64,000 nucleotides of DNA from Nitrospira sp. Lineage in GTDB: Bacteria; Nitrospirota; Nitrospiria; Nitrospirales; Nitrospiraceae. The notes beneath the pieces were generated by a model, which was given only the letters and a program-made list of their open reading frames with translations, searched no databases and had not been told where the DNA came from. Location of the stretch: NCBI GenBank assembly GCA_020846195.1, contig JADLEJ010000004.1, positions 372,001 through 436,000 on the forward strand. The letters run 5' to 3'. Both the position numbers and the translations under genes were made by a program. Shown here in pieces: positions 25,577 to 35,916 of this stretch (the first letter of the stretch is position 1; every line of letters starts with the position of its first letter).

Positions 25577-26862
25577 CGGCGCGTCCCTTGTGTGACGTTC
25601 CATGCAATGATCTCCTTTGCAATACCGGCCTTTGGCTGTACATCCTGTTTAGATACGGGCATCGTATGATTTTCAACTGACGCCACGGACGGCCATACCG
25701 CCTCCGATGGAGGCGGACATCCACGGGGCAAAGAGCGAGAGACGGCAGCGCCAACGGTATCCCGCATGAAGCGCTTGAGCGTTTCCGCATGGCGGTCAAT
25801 AGCGAATTGTCCGCGCAACTCCTCTGATGGGACTTGGCGTGCCAGCTGATCCGCTCCGGATGAACTCAAGAATGCAACCCAGTCCTCCGCATTGTCCTTC
25901 ACCGCCAAGCCTGGTCCAGCTGCACAGGCAAGACCGCGTACGGCCTGTGTCGTGGCCAGTACCGGCATTCGATTGTGCAGGCTCTCCGCAACCTTAATAT
26001 TGACGCCAGCACCCACGCGAGTGGGGCACACCATGATGTCGACTTGGCTCCAAACTGTTGCGAGATCAGGGACTCTCCCGTGGAGCACGACTCGATCAGA
26101 GACAGGCAACCGCTCGCTCCCCCGCCCAAAGACCTGGACCTGGAGCGGTCGCTGAACCTTCGGAAGAACCTCCTCAATCAGCCACAACCAATTCCGACGA
26201 TTCGGCCACCAGGCAAAATCGGCGAGGTATCCGAGGCGCAACGGGCTGCTCACCCGAGGCAGTCGGGATGCCGGCGGTGCCGTAAAGAGCGGCGGGACAT
26301 GAAGCGCTCGGATATCGGGAACCTGCCTCTTGCCCCAGGCCATTTCGTCGGCTGAAAGAAAGATCACACCGGCGGCGCGATGAAAAGCCTCGATCTCATA
26401 TTGCCGCTGCTTACACACTTCTCGCTTGAACAAGTAAGAGAGGATGGGGGAGAGGGACACCTGCTGAGCAAGCACCCGGTACTCAAGGTTGTGGGCAACC
26501 AGTAGGATCGGCATCTCTGCGGGAAGTTCCTCGGCGGCCCACAGCATATCGCTTCCGTTTATCACGACCGCTGCGTAGCGGCGCGAACGAACAGCCGCGC
26601 GGATTCTACCTCGAAACTCTCCCTGCAAGGTGAAGAGTGCTTTTGCAGGATGCTTCGAAACGCACGAGTATGCCAAAGACATGGCTTGCCGAACGTGCCT
26701 CCACAGACCCGTCGGCGGATGCAGCGGGCCCAACACATCCACATCAAATCGATGATCTCCCTGCTGGAGCGCAGCCACCAATCCTCGCGTATAGGTCCTT
26801 GCCCCGCCCGGATGCGTGGCAGGATCGACCAGCGATACGATGAGAATGCTCGAAGACACCAT
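25573..26862 (-). CDS. GT4-like glycosyltransferase
   Basis: A 429-residue GT-B protein. N-terminal domain: SILIVSLVDPATHPGGARTY; C-terminal domain: RLGYLADFAWWPNRRNW near 210 and CPTRVGAGVNIKVAESL near 300, which corresponds to the donor-binding loop with a modified EX7E. A 45-residue low-complexity tail rich in Pro, Ser and Lys extends past the fold. The ATG at 26862 follows GAGG at good distance; the longer frame from 26958 is not supported. It is separated from the flippase gene by 141 bases. Confidence 0.85.
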   Translation of the reverse strand: MVSSSILIVSLVDPATHPGGARTYTRGLVAALQQGDHRFDVDVLGPLHPPTGLWRHVRQAMSLAYSCVSKHPAKALFTLQGEFRGRIRAAVRSRRYAAVVINGSDMLWAAEELPAEMPILLVAHNLEYRVLAQQVSLSPILSYLFKREVCKQRQYEIEAFHRAAGVIFLSADEMAWGKRQVPDIRALHVPPLFTAPPASRLPRVSSPLRLGYLADFAWWPNRRNWLWLIEEVLPKVQRPLQVQVFGRGSERLPVSDRVVLHGRVPDLATVWSQVDIMVCPTRVGAGVNIKVAESLHNRMPVLATTQAVRGLACAAGPGLAVKDNAEDWVAFLSSSGADQLARQVPSEELRGQFAIDRHAETLKRFMRDTVGAAVSRSLPRGCPPPSEAVWPSVASVENHTMPVSKQDVQPKAGIAKEIIAWNVTQGTRR

Positions 26863-27003
26863 CAGCAACCTCGCATTACTCCCAGGCCCCATACCGCACC
26901 CGCCAGTCCTCCCGCGGGATACCGCCGTGCATTCGGAGGTACTTTCTTTCTGGCACATAGGGGCTAATCCCCAGGAACCACCGGCTCCGCCATGTCCCTG
27001 CCC

Positions 27004-28470
27004 TCAAGCCACCTGAGCCGGCTCGCGCTTTCGAAGCAGCATCGAACGGACTGCTGTTAGCTCTCTATAGCGAAACTCCCCAATCAACCAATAGCCGAAC
27101 ACACTGAAGATCCCAAGCAATAGTAATTTGGCAAAAACCAGCAACCCAGGAGTCGGCCAGGCCCACGACGCCGCACCGACAACGAAGCCGATCGCCAGGC
27201 TTCGCACAAGAGTCCCGGCCGGTGGCCACACCTTCCAGAGCCCGTACACACTCACAAGGGCTCCAGTCGCACCAAGCAAAGAGACTACGACGGTGACCAG
27301 CGCGGCGCCTTGCTGCCCCAATCGAGGAATCACGATGAGATGCCCAACCAGCGCCAGCAAAACCAACGGGGCCGTAAACAGCACCGTTCTAGCCGGGAGT
27401 CCCGCGGCCGTCATAACCGTCATCGATACCATTAGCATGACATTCGAGACGGCTCCGACTATCAAGAGCGCCAACAGAGGGCCCGCAGACACAAACTCGG
27501 ATCCGAACACTACCTGCACGATCTCCGGCGATGCGCCGGCAATGATTGCCGCGACCGGAAGGAAGAACAGCGTAACGCGCATCGAATCCCGCGCGAGATC
27601 CCTGGCTCTGTCATTCTGGCAATCCGCAAGTTGGCGGCTCAATGTCGCGAGCAGCAGCGAGGAGAAGGTCCAGGAAAACAGCCCGGGCAAGAGCGACAGG
27701 CTCTGAGCCGCACTGTAGATGCCGGCTTGCCGCGCGGTGCCCCCAAGAATCTTCAGCATGAACAGATCCATCCCATTGAAAAAGATGAGACAGATCGAGG
27801 AGAGAAACAACAGCGCTCCATACCGCTGAATCGGGAGAGGCACTGAAGCCTGCTTGGCAAACATCCCTTCTCCGAGATACCAGCGGCTCAGCAGCAGCTC
27901 TGCCAGCGACGAACCGATCACCCCGAGCAACGCCCCCGTGATGGAAAACCCTGCCTGCACCAGTGCCACCACGAGCCCCATCCTGACTAGCCAGCGGCCA
28001 GCCCTGGCGGCGGCCCCAGCCCCGTAATTACCCAGTCCAATCAGTACATTTCGATACGCTTGGGCGACGCATAGCAGGGGAATATCGAGCGCGCACAGAC
28101 GAAGATAGAAAGCCAAATCCGGTTCTTTGAGCAGCGCGCTGAGCGGTGTGGCGAAGACCCAGACGAGCGCCATCGCCGCAAGGCCAAGCTTCAGACTGAG
28201 ACGAATCACCATGGCACCGACCGGTTTCCAATCGTCCGTTTCACCGACAAACTTGATCGTCGTCTTGGTGAAAAACGAGTTGATCGCGCTTTCGACCCAG
28301 ATGATCGTGGTCAGCGTGAGCGCCAGCAAGCCATAGCCTTGGGGACCAAGCCGTCTCGTCAAAAATCCCGTCGTGATAAGGGCCGTAAGCGGAAACAGCA
28401 GTTCCGCCAGAAATATTCTGGCGGTCCCGTCCATCATGCGGCGGCCTGTAGTCGTCGTCAGTAAGCTCAT
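27004..28470 (-). CDS. Wzx-type oligosaccharide flippase
   Basis: A 488-residue inner-membrane protein with 12-14 predicted helices and the family start TARIFLAELLFPLTALITTGFLTRRLGP, seen here in shortened form as AELLFPLTAL and RRLGPQGYG. It belongs to the polysaccharide transport (MVF/MOP) superfamily and would flip undecaprenyl-linked glycan units to the periplasm. A promoter with TATACT lies about 140 bases upstream, so this gene probably heads the transcript that continues through the glycosyltransferases and P450. No Wzy-type polymerase is clearly recognisable in the window. Confidence 0.88.
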   Translation of the reverse strand: MSLLTTTTGRRMMDGTARIFLAELLFPLTALITTGFLTRRLGPQGYGLLALTLTTIIWVESAINSFFTKTTIKFVGETDDWKPVGAMVIRLSLKLGLAAMALVWVFATPLSALLKEPDLAFYLRLCALDIPLLCVAQAYRNVLIGLGNYGAGAAARAGRWLVRMGLVVALVQAGFSITGALLGVIGSSLAELLLSRWYLGEGMFAKQASVPLPIQRYGALLFLSSICLIFFNGMDLFMLKILGGTARQAGIYSAAQSLSLLPGLFSWTFSSLLLATLSRQLADCQNDRARDLARDSMRVTLFFLPVAAIIAGASPEIVQVVFGSEFVSAGPLLALLIVGAVSNVMLMVSMTVMTAAGLPARTVLFTAPLVLLALVGHLIVIPRLGQQGAALVTVVVSLLGATGALVSVYGLWKVWPPAGTLVRSLAIGFVVGAASWAWPTPGLLVFAKLLLLGIFSVFGYWLIGEFRYRELTAVRSMLLRKREPAQVA

Positions 28471-28617
28471 TCCACCCCTTCGGATCTCATGCGCGGAAGA
28501 GGCTCCATCTCCTCAGCAAGTTCCGCTCAACAAGCTAATGCCCCTTCACTTTTTCATTGCCCCGCTTGGCAACGCCTATGGAGCGCTCCCGGATGAACAC
28601 ACCGCGCACTTTGACCT

Positions 28618-28646
28618 AGTATAGAAACACGATGGCAGGTAGCCAA
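28618..28646 (-). promoter_or_regulatory. Promoter of the flippase-glycosyltransferase operon
   Basis: Minus-strand TTGGCT (28646-28641), 17 bases, then TATACT (28623-28618). Transcription would start near 28611, about 140 bases before the flippase ATG at 28470. It lies in the 387-base gap 28471-28857, which otherwise holds no supported gene and no terminator with a T-run. Confidence 0.5.
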
Positions 28647-28857
28647 TACCTCTTACCTCACTCCCACCCTACTAAAGAGGGGCCAGCGGCATAAGACATT
28701 GCGATGAGACCAGGGCGATTCCACAGAACAATGTGCGCATTAGCGCAGATCGCCCAGCTCTCTTCATTGCCTTGGAAGTCTAGGGAGGAGTCCATATAGG
28801 GGCTGGAGAGATCCGACTCGCACCATTAGCCGCATAGCCTGGCCCTGGAAGAATGAG

Positions 28858-30432
28858 TTACCGACTCACGCGGCGCTTCACAGTCCCACGCCACTCCGTA
28901 AGCATCAAACCCACCGTGAGAACCGCAATCCCCATCGCACACAGCTGGACCCCGAAGGGAAGAGTCTCATGCAACACCAGTCCAAGCCCCCATGCGGCGC
29001 TCAGAATACCCAGCGTGATTACGTGCGGCCATAGTGCGAAGGAGACCTGCATGGAGGCCGTCGTTTTTGGCGTCGTGATATACGGGACCTGACGGTTAGC
29101 CAAAACATCGGCAATGGCGGCAACTTGATAGGGCCATTTCGCAAATTGCAGCAGGCGGGCGCGCCAATGAGTTCCCTGCTCCAATGTCCTATTCAAGTAG
29201 AACCGCTGCCGATACCGCTCCCAGATCCGCAGCACCGCAATCATGCACCCGGCACTGACGATCGTTTCAACCGTCGCGATATCTGGCGCTTGCCCCAATA
29301 TAAGTATAAGCGCGGCAAGGAGCACGGCGATGGGCAGCACGACGCCCCGATGGACATAATTAATTCCATGCAAGACGTTCAGCACTGCGGAAGCTGGCGA
29401 GAGATTTTGAACGACCACCGGCGCAACCCGCAGCTTAAGATCGAGGACGGCACGAGTCCACCGTCGTTGCTGATTGAGATAGGTAGGCCAATCCGAAGGA
29501 GCCAACCCCCGAGCGAGAACCTCGGGAACATAGACCCCTTCCCACCCACGATTCTGATACAAGAGCGTCAGCAGCAAATCGTCGGCATCGTGCGCCGCAA
29601 ACCCGCCGCACTCGCGCAACGCGCTGAGACGGTGCGTACTGTGGCACCCGATGATAAGCGGAAACCCTTTCCCAAAACAGGCCATTTGCACGAGCGAGTA
29701 GAACTCATAGGTTTCTTCGGCTGCCCCTCTGGCAATAAAACTCTCCTCTTGATTGCCATACACCTGCGGCGCCTGCACATAGCCCACTCGTGCATCATCG
29801 AAATACCCAAGCACTTTGGCGAGATACACAGGATCCGGCACATGATCGGGATCGAACGCCGTCAAGATCTCGTATCGATCGAATCCGATCTCATGGAGCC
29901 ACGCATTATAGTTTCCGTGTTTGGTGGCCTTCCGAAACATGCCGACCTCGGCCTGATAGCGCGGGAACGACTTGCGGCTGAAATGATGGACGCCACGCGC
30001 GGCACAGACCTGTTTGACTTCCTCGTCATCTCCCTCGTCCAGGACCCAGGTATCGTGCGGATAGTCGAGAGCAACCAAGGCCTTCAGGGTGCGCTCCAGC
30101 AACGCCAATGGCTCAACTCCCGGCACATGGGTGGTCACAACCGCAACCTTCCAGTCCGGCCTCGGCAAAAGAGGGCGTGGCCGTTGCATGCTGGGAAGAA
30201 TCAGCCATCGCCCAAGATTGTTGAGGAACAGTACAGCAAGGAGCCCCGAACAAACCGCCATGACAAACGCATGTTCTCCCCATGCCGGGAGTTGAAACCA
30301 GGTCACGAAAAATACCGCGATCGCCGCCACTCCCAACACCGTCAACAGCCGGTAGAAGACGTGGTCTCTCGGCTGGAGTACCTGGTCACGCACGACGCTG
30401 ATCGGAATACTGCTCCCTGCGGACCGCGCCAT
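28858..30432 (-). CDS. Cellulose-synthase-like processive GT2
   Basis: A 524-residue membrane GT2. Two N-terminal helices (about 27-75), then a catalytic domain with all processive motifs: VLDEGDDEE, TAFDPDHVPDP, HDADDLLLTLL and QQRRW (about 340), followed by four to five helices. It resembles the BcsA catalytic core but lacks a PilZ domain, so any cyclic-di-GMP control would need a separate protein. It probably polymerises or extends a beta-linked glycan across the membrane. It starts three bases after the stop of the methyltransferase-GT2 fusion gene. Confidence 0.9.
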   Translation of the reverse strand: MARSAGSSIPISVVRDQVLQPRDHVFYRLLTVLGVAAIAVFFVTWFQLPAWGEHAFVMAVCSGLLAVLFLNNLGRWLILPSMQRPRPLLPRPDWKVAVVTTHVPGVEPLALLERTLKALVALDYPHDTWVLDEGDDEEVKQVCAARGVHHFSRKSFPRYQAEVGMFRKATKHGNYNAWLHEIGFDRYEILTAFDPDHVPDPVYLAKVLGYFDDARVGYVQAPQVYGNQEESFIARGAAEETYEFYSLVQMACFGKGFPLIIGCHSTHRLSALRECGGFAAHDADDLLLTLLYQNRGWEGVYVPEVLARGLAPSDWPTYLNQQRRWTRAVLDLKLRVAPVVVQNLSPASAVLNVLHGINYVHRGVVLPIAVLLAALILILGQAPDIATVETIVSAGCMIAVLRIWERYRQRFYLNRTLEQGTHWRARLLQFAKWPYQVAAIADVLANRQVPYITTPKTTASMQVSFALWPHVITLGILSAAWGLGLVLHETLPFGVQLCAMGIAVLTVGLMLTEWRGTVKRRVSR

Positions 30433-30435
30433 ATC

Positions 30436-32019
30436 CTATCGCCCCCTCTCCTGTTCGCCTAACGGGCGGAGGTGTTCGGCATCGGTATTCCGCCAGGTCT
30501 GCCGCGCTCCCGCACGAACCGCGAAGGCGCGATACGCGCCTGTTCCAAACACAGTGCGCAGCCACAATCGGCCCAGGACCCGCCAATACCCCCATCCCAC
30601 CTGAGCCAATTTGAATGAGGACATGCCCATATCCGGGGTGCGATTGATCCAGGAAATGGGCACCTCCTTTACCTGGCAGCCCATCAGCAGCGGTTGCAGC
30701 CCTGTCTCTGCATTCACCGCGAACCAAGGCTCCACCAGGCACAGCTGTTCCACCACTTCGCGGCGAAGCAGTTTCAGGTTATTCGTCAGGTCACGAAAGC
30801 GGCGGAGCAAGAGAATCTGCGCGATCAGATGAAACCCGCGGTTGGCGACGATTTTCCCGAACGGATAGTTCAGTAAGACACTGTGCCGGGAGAACCGGCT
30901 CCCGACAACCACGTCATACCCCTTCACGGCCTCATCGAACAGATCCGCGATCTCCGGCAACAGATGCTGGAAATCGCAGTCCATGGTGAGCACATAGCGT
31001 CCGGTCACCGCGCGATACCCATCGGATAAGGCGCGGCCGACCCCGTTCGGGCCGGTCCGGGAAACCAGCCGAATCCGGCTATCGAGGGCCGCCATGCGCG
31101 CAATCACCGCCGCGGTCTCGTCCTTGCTGTTATCGTCGACCAAAATGATCTCGTGAAGATAGTCGCCATACAGCCGGCGCAGCCCATCCACAAGCGGCCT
31201 GACATTCATCTGTTCGTTGTAGCAGGGAATGACGACGGACAGCGCGCGCCAGAACGATTGATGGTGGGCCAGCGACACCGCCGGCCGTTCGGCGATACGG
31301 GGAGGTTTTTGCGCATGCACCAGAATGGCGCCCGCTAAAGTCCTAACCCCGGGCGCATTTTCCAAAATGATCGAAAGATTGCGAAAGAGCCAGGCCAACC
31401 GGGGTGAGAGCGGGGCGAACACGAAATCGTTAAATACGGCAAAGACTCGGATAAAGCCCACTTCCGACATGAGCTCATACAATTGGCCGCGGCTAAGAAG
31501 GGACCGAGGGTCCGCCTTGCCGAACAGGCGCGCCAGCAATCGGCGGAGCTTTAGAACAACATTCCAGGGATTGCTTTCATAAAACACCACCTGTCCGCCG
31601 GGCTGCAAGAGTTCCAACACATGTTGAAGCACCGTCGCGCAGTTGCGTGTATCGAGCAGGTCCATCGCCACGACAAAGTCAAACTGCCGGCCGCGCAGCG
31701 CATCCGGAAAGGCCTCCGCAACAACGAACTCGACGGGATCCTGAATACCATCCGGCTTGCCGGCAAGCGCATCGAACGTCACGGCGGCAATGGGATTTCT
31801 CCCGCGGGTAACCTGTACGAGCTGCCGCGTAAAGAGGCCCTGGCCGCATCCCAGTTCAAGAATGGTTTGCCCGGGCAAGAGATGAACCAGATGCCGGAAC
31901 GATTGGGCGCGCCAATGCAAGCGATCCGTCGCAATAGGATCCCGCTGCAGAAGATAACGATCCCGCGTCTTCTCGCGCAGCGCAAGGGTGTGGAGCATCG
32001 ATTGGTCAGAAGCACTCAT
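30436..32019 (-). CDS. Methyltransferase-GT2 fusion protein
   Basis: A 527-residue two-domain enzyme. Residues about 1-240 are a class I SAM methyltransferase with motif I LELGCGQG (about 54) and FDFVVAMDLLDTR. Residues about 268-527 are a GT2 of the dolichol-phosphate-mannose-synthase type with VIPCYNEQMNV, LVDDNSKDETA, TMDCDFQH and a single late hydrophobic segment. The fusion suggests methylation and sugar transfer to one lipid or glycan acceptor. It lies between the epimerase and the cellulose-synthase-like gene with gaps of nine and three bases. Confidence 0.9.
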   Translation of the reverse strand: MSASDQSMLHTLALREKTRDRYLLQRDPIATDRLHWRAQSFRHLVHLLPGQTILELGCGQGLFTRQLVQVTRGRNPIAAVTFDALAGKPDGIQDPVEFVVAEAFPDALRGRQFDFVVAMDLLDTRNCATVLQHVLELLQPGGQVVFYESNPWNVVLKLRRLLARLFGKADPRSLLSRGQLYELMSEVGFIRVFAVFNDFVFAPLSPRLAWLFRNLSIILENAPGVRTLAGAILVHAQKPPRIAERPAVSLAHHQSFWRALSVVIPCYNEQMNVRPLVDGLRRLYGDYLHEIILVDDNSKDETAAVIARMAALDSRIRLVSRTGPNGVGRALSDGYRAVTGRYVLTMDCDFQHLLPEIADLFDEAVKGYDVVVGSRFSRHSVLLNYPFGKIVANRGFHLIAQILLLRRFRDLTNNLKLLRREVVEQLCLVEPWFAVNAETGLQPLLMGCQVKEVPISWINRTPDMGMSSFKLAQVGWGYWRVLGRLWLRTVFGTGAYRAFAVRAGARQTWRNTDAEHLRPLGEQERGR

Positions 32020-32028
32020 GCCGCTCTC

Positions 32029-33084
32029 TCACTCATGCAACCGAACATCCCAGGCGGCGATCATGTCGCGAAACACATCTTCCAGCGATTTAGTCACAGA
32101 CCACTTCGGATAATGCTGCTGAAATCTGGCGAGATCGCTGATATAGCACACATGGTCGCCGGCGCGCGGCTGGTCAAGATACTCGTAGTGCATTTTCTTG
32201 CCTGTCAGCTCCTCGACCATGTCGAACGCCTCCAGAATAGAGCAGGAATTCTCTCGCCCTCCCCCCATGTTGTACACTTCGCCGCACCGGGGATTGGCAT
32301 AGATTTCTTCGATGGCCCGAGCGACATCGAAGCTGTGGATATTATCCCGCACCTGCTTTCCTTTATACCCATAAATCCGATACATCTTCCCGCTCAGCTG
32401 CGTTTTGACCAGATACGACAGAAACCCATGGAGTTCGACACCTGAATGATTCGGACCGGTCAGGCAGCCCCCGCGGAGACAATGCGTCTTCAGGCCGAAG
32501 TACCGGCCGTACTCTTGCGTCACCACATCGGCCGCAACCTTGCTGGCTCCGAAAATGGAATGTTTCGACCGGTCGATCCGCATCGCTTCCGTCACTCCGC
32601 GATAATCCTCCGGCCGGGCGTAATCCCATCGCCGCTCCAGCTCTTTAAGCGGCAGCTCATTGGGCGCATCCCCGTACACCTTATTCGTCGACATGAAGAC
32701 GACGACGGCGTCCGGAGAATGTTGCCGAGTCATCTCTAGCACATTGAGCGTCCCTGTCGCATTGACATCGAAATCGTCGAAGGGACGGCGGGCCGCAAGG
32801 TCATGGCTCGGCTGAGCCGCGCAGTGCACGATCAAATCGAATGGGCCTTCGCGCGTAAACAGCTCGGACAGCCCCTCTCGATTGCGAATATCGAGAGGGT
32901 AATGCGAAAACCGTTTCGTGCTCTGACGCAGCCGGTCGAGATTCCACATCGTATCGCCTTCTGCGCCAAAGAAGTCCGCCCGCATATTATTATCGACGCC
33001 AATCACCCGAGCGGCCCGGCGATCGAAATGCGTCACGAGCTCAGATCCGATCAGGCCGCTCGAGCCAGTGATAAATACCTTCAT
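32029..33084 (-). CDS. NAD-dependent sugar epimerase, CDP-paratose 2-epimerase-like
   Basis: Extended short-chain dehydrogenase of 351 residues acting on a nucleotide sugar. The NAD site is [10 protein letters not shown] (5-14), and the STNKVYGD strand (132-139) and [12 protein letters not shown] (about 205) are typical of the CDP-paratose/tyvelose epimerase branch. Notably the catalytic YxxxK reads F178-G-A-S-K182, with Phe where Tyr is expected. This could alter or abolish catalysis, or the proton donor may be another residue in this subfamily. It lies 22 bases after a GT2 gene and nine bases before the fusion gene. Confidence 0.85.
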   Translation of the reverse strand: MKVFITGSSGLIGSELVTHFDRRAARVIGVDNNMRADFFGAEGDTMWNLDRLRQSTKRFSHYPLDIRNREGLSELFTREGPFDLIVHCAAQPSHDLAARRPFDDFDVNATGTLNVLEMTRQHSPDAVVVFMSTNKVYGDAPNELPLKELERRWDYARPEDYRGVTEAMRIDRSKHSIFGASKVAADVVTQEYGRYFGLKTHCLRGGCLTGPNHSGVELHGFLSYLVKTQLSGKMYRIYGYKGKQVRDNIHSFDVARAIEEIYANPRCGEVYNMGGGRENSCSILEAFDMVEELTGKKMHYEYLDQPRAGDHVCYISDLARFQQHYPKWSVTKSLEDVFRDMIAAWDVRLHE

Positions 33085-33106
33085 GCCGTAGCATTCCTTT
33101 TCATCG

Positions 33107-34261
33107 TCAGATCTTCTTCATGGACATGGCGGAAATAAACAGCGAGGAAAACATGGTCCCTCCACCGATGATCACAAGCGTCGCGCCCAGCGACGCCCAC
33201 TCGGGACGGGAGAGCGGCAAAAATCCAGACTGCGCCCACTCCCATATCAAAAACCCAAGGAGTGCGATCCCAATAAACAAAATCCCTCCGCCGAGCAACA
33301 GACCGGTCTCAAGGCGAAACCAGCCATAAAACGCATCGAGCCCCTTATTGTTTTTGTCGAAGCGGCGGCTCCACGAATAGGTCTTGGCGTGCAGCCCCAA
33401 ACTCAGGACTTGAAATCCCGCCACGCTGAAAATCGTGCCAAAAATTCCGGTCGCGGTCCCTAGGGGCTTCCCATTAAATTGGATGAGGCCAGCCAGCGAT
33501 ACGAGATGGGCTGAAACTCCAAGCGCCAGCGCGAGCACGCCAGGGAAGAAAAAGACCTTGTTCGGGCAATAGATCAACATCATGCGCAGGCTCCGCCAGC
33601 CGTCATGGAACGTGCGCAGCTTCGACTCCCCTTTTCGCTCAGCCAGTCGGATAGGCAGTTCCGCCGTCTGTAATCCAGCCAGCCCCGCGTTGATTGCCAG
33701 CTCGAGGTTAAACTCCATCCCGGGGCTGACCGGTTGAATCAGGTCGTATGCGCGCCGGCTAAACGCGCGATAGCCACAATACACATCGGTATAAGCAGTC
33801 TTGAATAATCCGTTCAGAATCTTCGTCAGCAACGGGTTTCCGAAAGTGCGATGGAGAAAAGGAATCGTGGCCTGCCCACCCGCCAGATACCGGCTCCCGG
33901 TCACAAAATCGTGGCCTTCGCGCAACTTGTCGAGAAACGTGGGGATCATTGTAAAGTCATAGGTGTCGTCGGCATCGCCCATGACAAGGTATCTACCCTC
34001 CGCATGCGCAAACCCTTTCAAGTAGGCATTGCCATATCCGCGTTCCGGCTGATGCACGACTCGAGCGCCCATCGCTTCCGCAATCGCCACGGATCGGTCC
34101 GTCGACCCATTGTCGCAGACGACTATTTCGCCATCGATCTGCGCCTTCGCGAACGTGTCGCGGATTTTCTGGAGACAGGCGCCGATGGCGGCCTCTTCAT
34201 TGAGGCAGGGGAGCACAACGGATACCTCCAGCCCTCTTGAAACGAGACAACTGTCGCTCAC
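33107..34261 (-). CDS. GT2, polyprenyl-phosphate glycosyltransferase
   Basis: A 384-residue protein of the dolichyl-phosphate-glucose/mannose synthase group. The catalytic half has [25 protein letters not shown] and [10 protein letters not shown] (D-x-D near 95), and the [11 protein letters not shown] signature. Three to four C-terminal helices (about 245-380) anchor it in the membrane. It would charge a polyprenyl phosphate with a sugar for the GT-C enzymes encoded just upstream. Its ATG overlaps the stop of the preceding gene by four bases (ATGA). Confidence 0.92.
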   Translation of the reverse strand: MSDSCLVSRGLEVSVVLPCLNEEAAIGACLQKIRDTFAKAQIDGEIVVCDNGSTDRSVAIAEAMGARVVHQPERGYGNAYLKGFAHAEGRYLVMGDADDTYDFTMIPTFLDKLREGHDFVTGSRYLAGGQATIPFLHRTFGNPLLTKILNGLFKTAYTDVYCGYRAFSRRAYDLIQPVSPGMEFNLELAINAGLAGLQTAELPIRLAERKGESKLRTFHDGWRSLRMMLIYCPNKVFFFPGVLALALGVSAHLVSLAGLIQFNGKPLGTATGIFGTIFSVAGFQVLSLGLHAKTYSWSRRFDKNNKGLDAFYGWFRLETGLLLGGGILFIGIALLGFLIWEWAQSGFLPLSRPEWASLGATLVIIGGGTMFSSLFISAMSMKKI

Positions 34262-35916
34262 GGCTGCACCATCCTTCCGAATTGCTGCGCTTCACCGGAC
34301 GCTCGGACGACAAGGAATAGCATCCGATTCTCCTGCCGGCGCAGCAACTCCAAGCGCCATTCTCCCAACATCAGGTCAGAAAGAAGCCAGTTGAAATCTG
34401 GAACGGAAAGGCCGTTGGCCAGCGGCCCGCCGAGAAAGCCGCCATGCACATAGAGAAGAAAGCGGCCACGAGACTGCTGGAACGCCCGCCAGTCTTTCAC
34501 ATTCATGCGAAACCAGGGATTGAGGTCCAGCATGCCTCGATCCATCGTATCGTGCCCCATGTGCCTCAGCGAGGCGTCTGGATCTGCCAGATACACAAGC
34601 CGCGAAGACAGACCTCTCGGTGCGTAGTGGGCCAGCATCATGAAGTTGTGTGGGTCGGAAACCACAATAGGCAGTTCGTCCGTTGCACTGACAGCCAAAA
34701 ACTCGGCCACAGGATCCACGGCTGACGCCGCAGTGTACGGCAAGGCTCGCAGCGTTAACATCGCGAACCCCGCGACAGCAAGGACGCCCCCCGCAACTCC
34801 CAACAGCACTCGGCCATTGCCGAGCCGAAACAGTGTCAGCGAGACCAAAACACTGATCCCCAGCACAGTGGGAAGCGCATAGCGAGCCGTAAACGCGCCG
34901 GTCGTATACAGCGTGACCGCCACGCCGATCACCGGCAAGGCGGCGAATGCCAGAGCGGCGCCCCATTCATGATCGGGAATCGTCGGCAGAGCCGACACCG
35001 GCCTCCGAGCGCTGTTCCCCTGTTGCAGGTACGCGACCACACCGGCACCGATGAGCAGTAGCATGAAGAGCAGCGGCGCGGGCATCAGCAATGTCGAGTA
35101 GGTATCTGGAATCCCCTTCCAACTCGGAATCGCCCAAAAGCCCCTGGAATACCCCCGGGCCTGCTGGATCAACGGCCATAAGAAGCCGAGTGGAAGCAAT
35201 CCGCCAACAATCGCCGTCCACAAGAGCCAATCAGGCCGGCGCGTGCGATACAGCCTCACACATTCGGCAATCCCAAGAGGAACAAACACGAATACGCCGT
35301 AGTAGTGAGACCCGACGACCGCGCTGAGGCTTCCCCACAAGCCGATGAGCGACCAAGGCCGCCCCTTCTCTTCCGCGGCGGCGGCCCAGCAGACCCACGC
35401 GACCATTGCGAACCCCAGCACCAGTCCGTAGGGCCTGGCTTCATAACTGTAGAACTGCGCGTTCGTGACCAGCAGGCACATCATCGCCGTGAATCCGTAT
35501 AGCGCTGAACTGCGGCGCTTGACCAGGAAGAACAGGCCCACCGCCGCTCCCCATACCCCGACCATTTCCGGCAGACGCAGGGCCCATTCGTTCACGCCAA
35601 ACAAAGCCATCGACCATCGAGCCAGGACGTAGAACGGAAACGGACTCTGATCCGCTCCTGTAAGCAACGCGGCCCAGATACCGGACAGCGTAGGCGCCTG
35701 GGCGATGAAATACGTGAACAGTTCGTCGTTCCACATAGGCTTGCGCATGGCCAAGACACTGGTCGTCGCAAAGTAGGCGATCGAGAACAATCCGAGCAGC
35801 AATCCCCAATGCCTCTCGCACACCTCCCCCAATGTTTCCGCCACACCGTCGAGCCATTGCAGCACTCGATTGAGCATCCCGGCATTTTCCACCGCCGGCC
35901 TTTCAACGGGTTTCAT
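34258..35916 (-). CDS. Membrane glycosyltransferase of the GT39/PMT type
   Basis: A 552-residue protein with about 11 helices. The first extracytoplasmic loop has MWNDELFTYF (about 60), where Asp-Glu is the catalytic acid pair seen in GT-C enzymes using polyprenyl-phosphate sugars. The C-terminal soluble part (about 430-552) is periplasmic. It overlaps the next GT2 by four bases and the previous gene by 14 bases, so it is translationally coupled on both sides. Donor is plausibly the product of the GT2 at 33107, which is inference. Confidence 0.85.
   Translation of the reverse strand: MKPVERPAVENAGMLNRVLQWLDGVAETLGEVCERHWGLLLGLFSIAYFATTSVLAMRKPMWNDELFTYFIAQAPTLSGIWAALLTGADQSPFPFYVLARWSMALFGVNEWALRLPEMVGVWGAAVGLFFLVKRRSSALYGFTAMMCLLVTNAQFYSYEARPYGLVLGFAMVAWVCWAAAAEEKGRPWSLIGLWGSLSAVVGSHYYGVFVFVPLGIAECVRLYRTRRPDWLLWTAIVGGLLPLGFLWPLIQQARGYSRGFWAIPSWKGIPDTYSTLLMPAPLLFMLLLIGAGVVAYLQQGNSARRPVSALPTIPDHEWGAALAFAALPVIGVAVTLYTTGAFTARYALPTVLGISVLVSLTLFRLGNGRVLLGVAGGVLAVAGFAMLTLRALPYTAASAVDPVAEFLAVSATDELPIVVSDPHNFMMLAHYAPRGLSSRLVYLADPDASLRHMGHDTMDRGMLDLNPWFRMNVKDWRAFQQSRGRFLLYVHGGFLGGPLANGLSVPDFNWLLSDLMLGEWRLELLRRQENRMLFLVVRASGEAQQFGRMVQP

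Noticed and set aside
29125-30462. 445-codon open frame opposite the cellulose-synthase-like gene
   Set aside because: Shadow of a well supported GT2 gene; no family likeness and no ribosome site.
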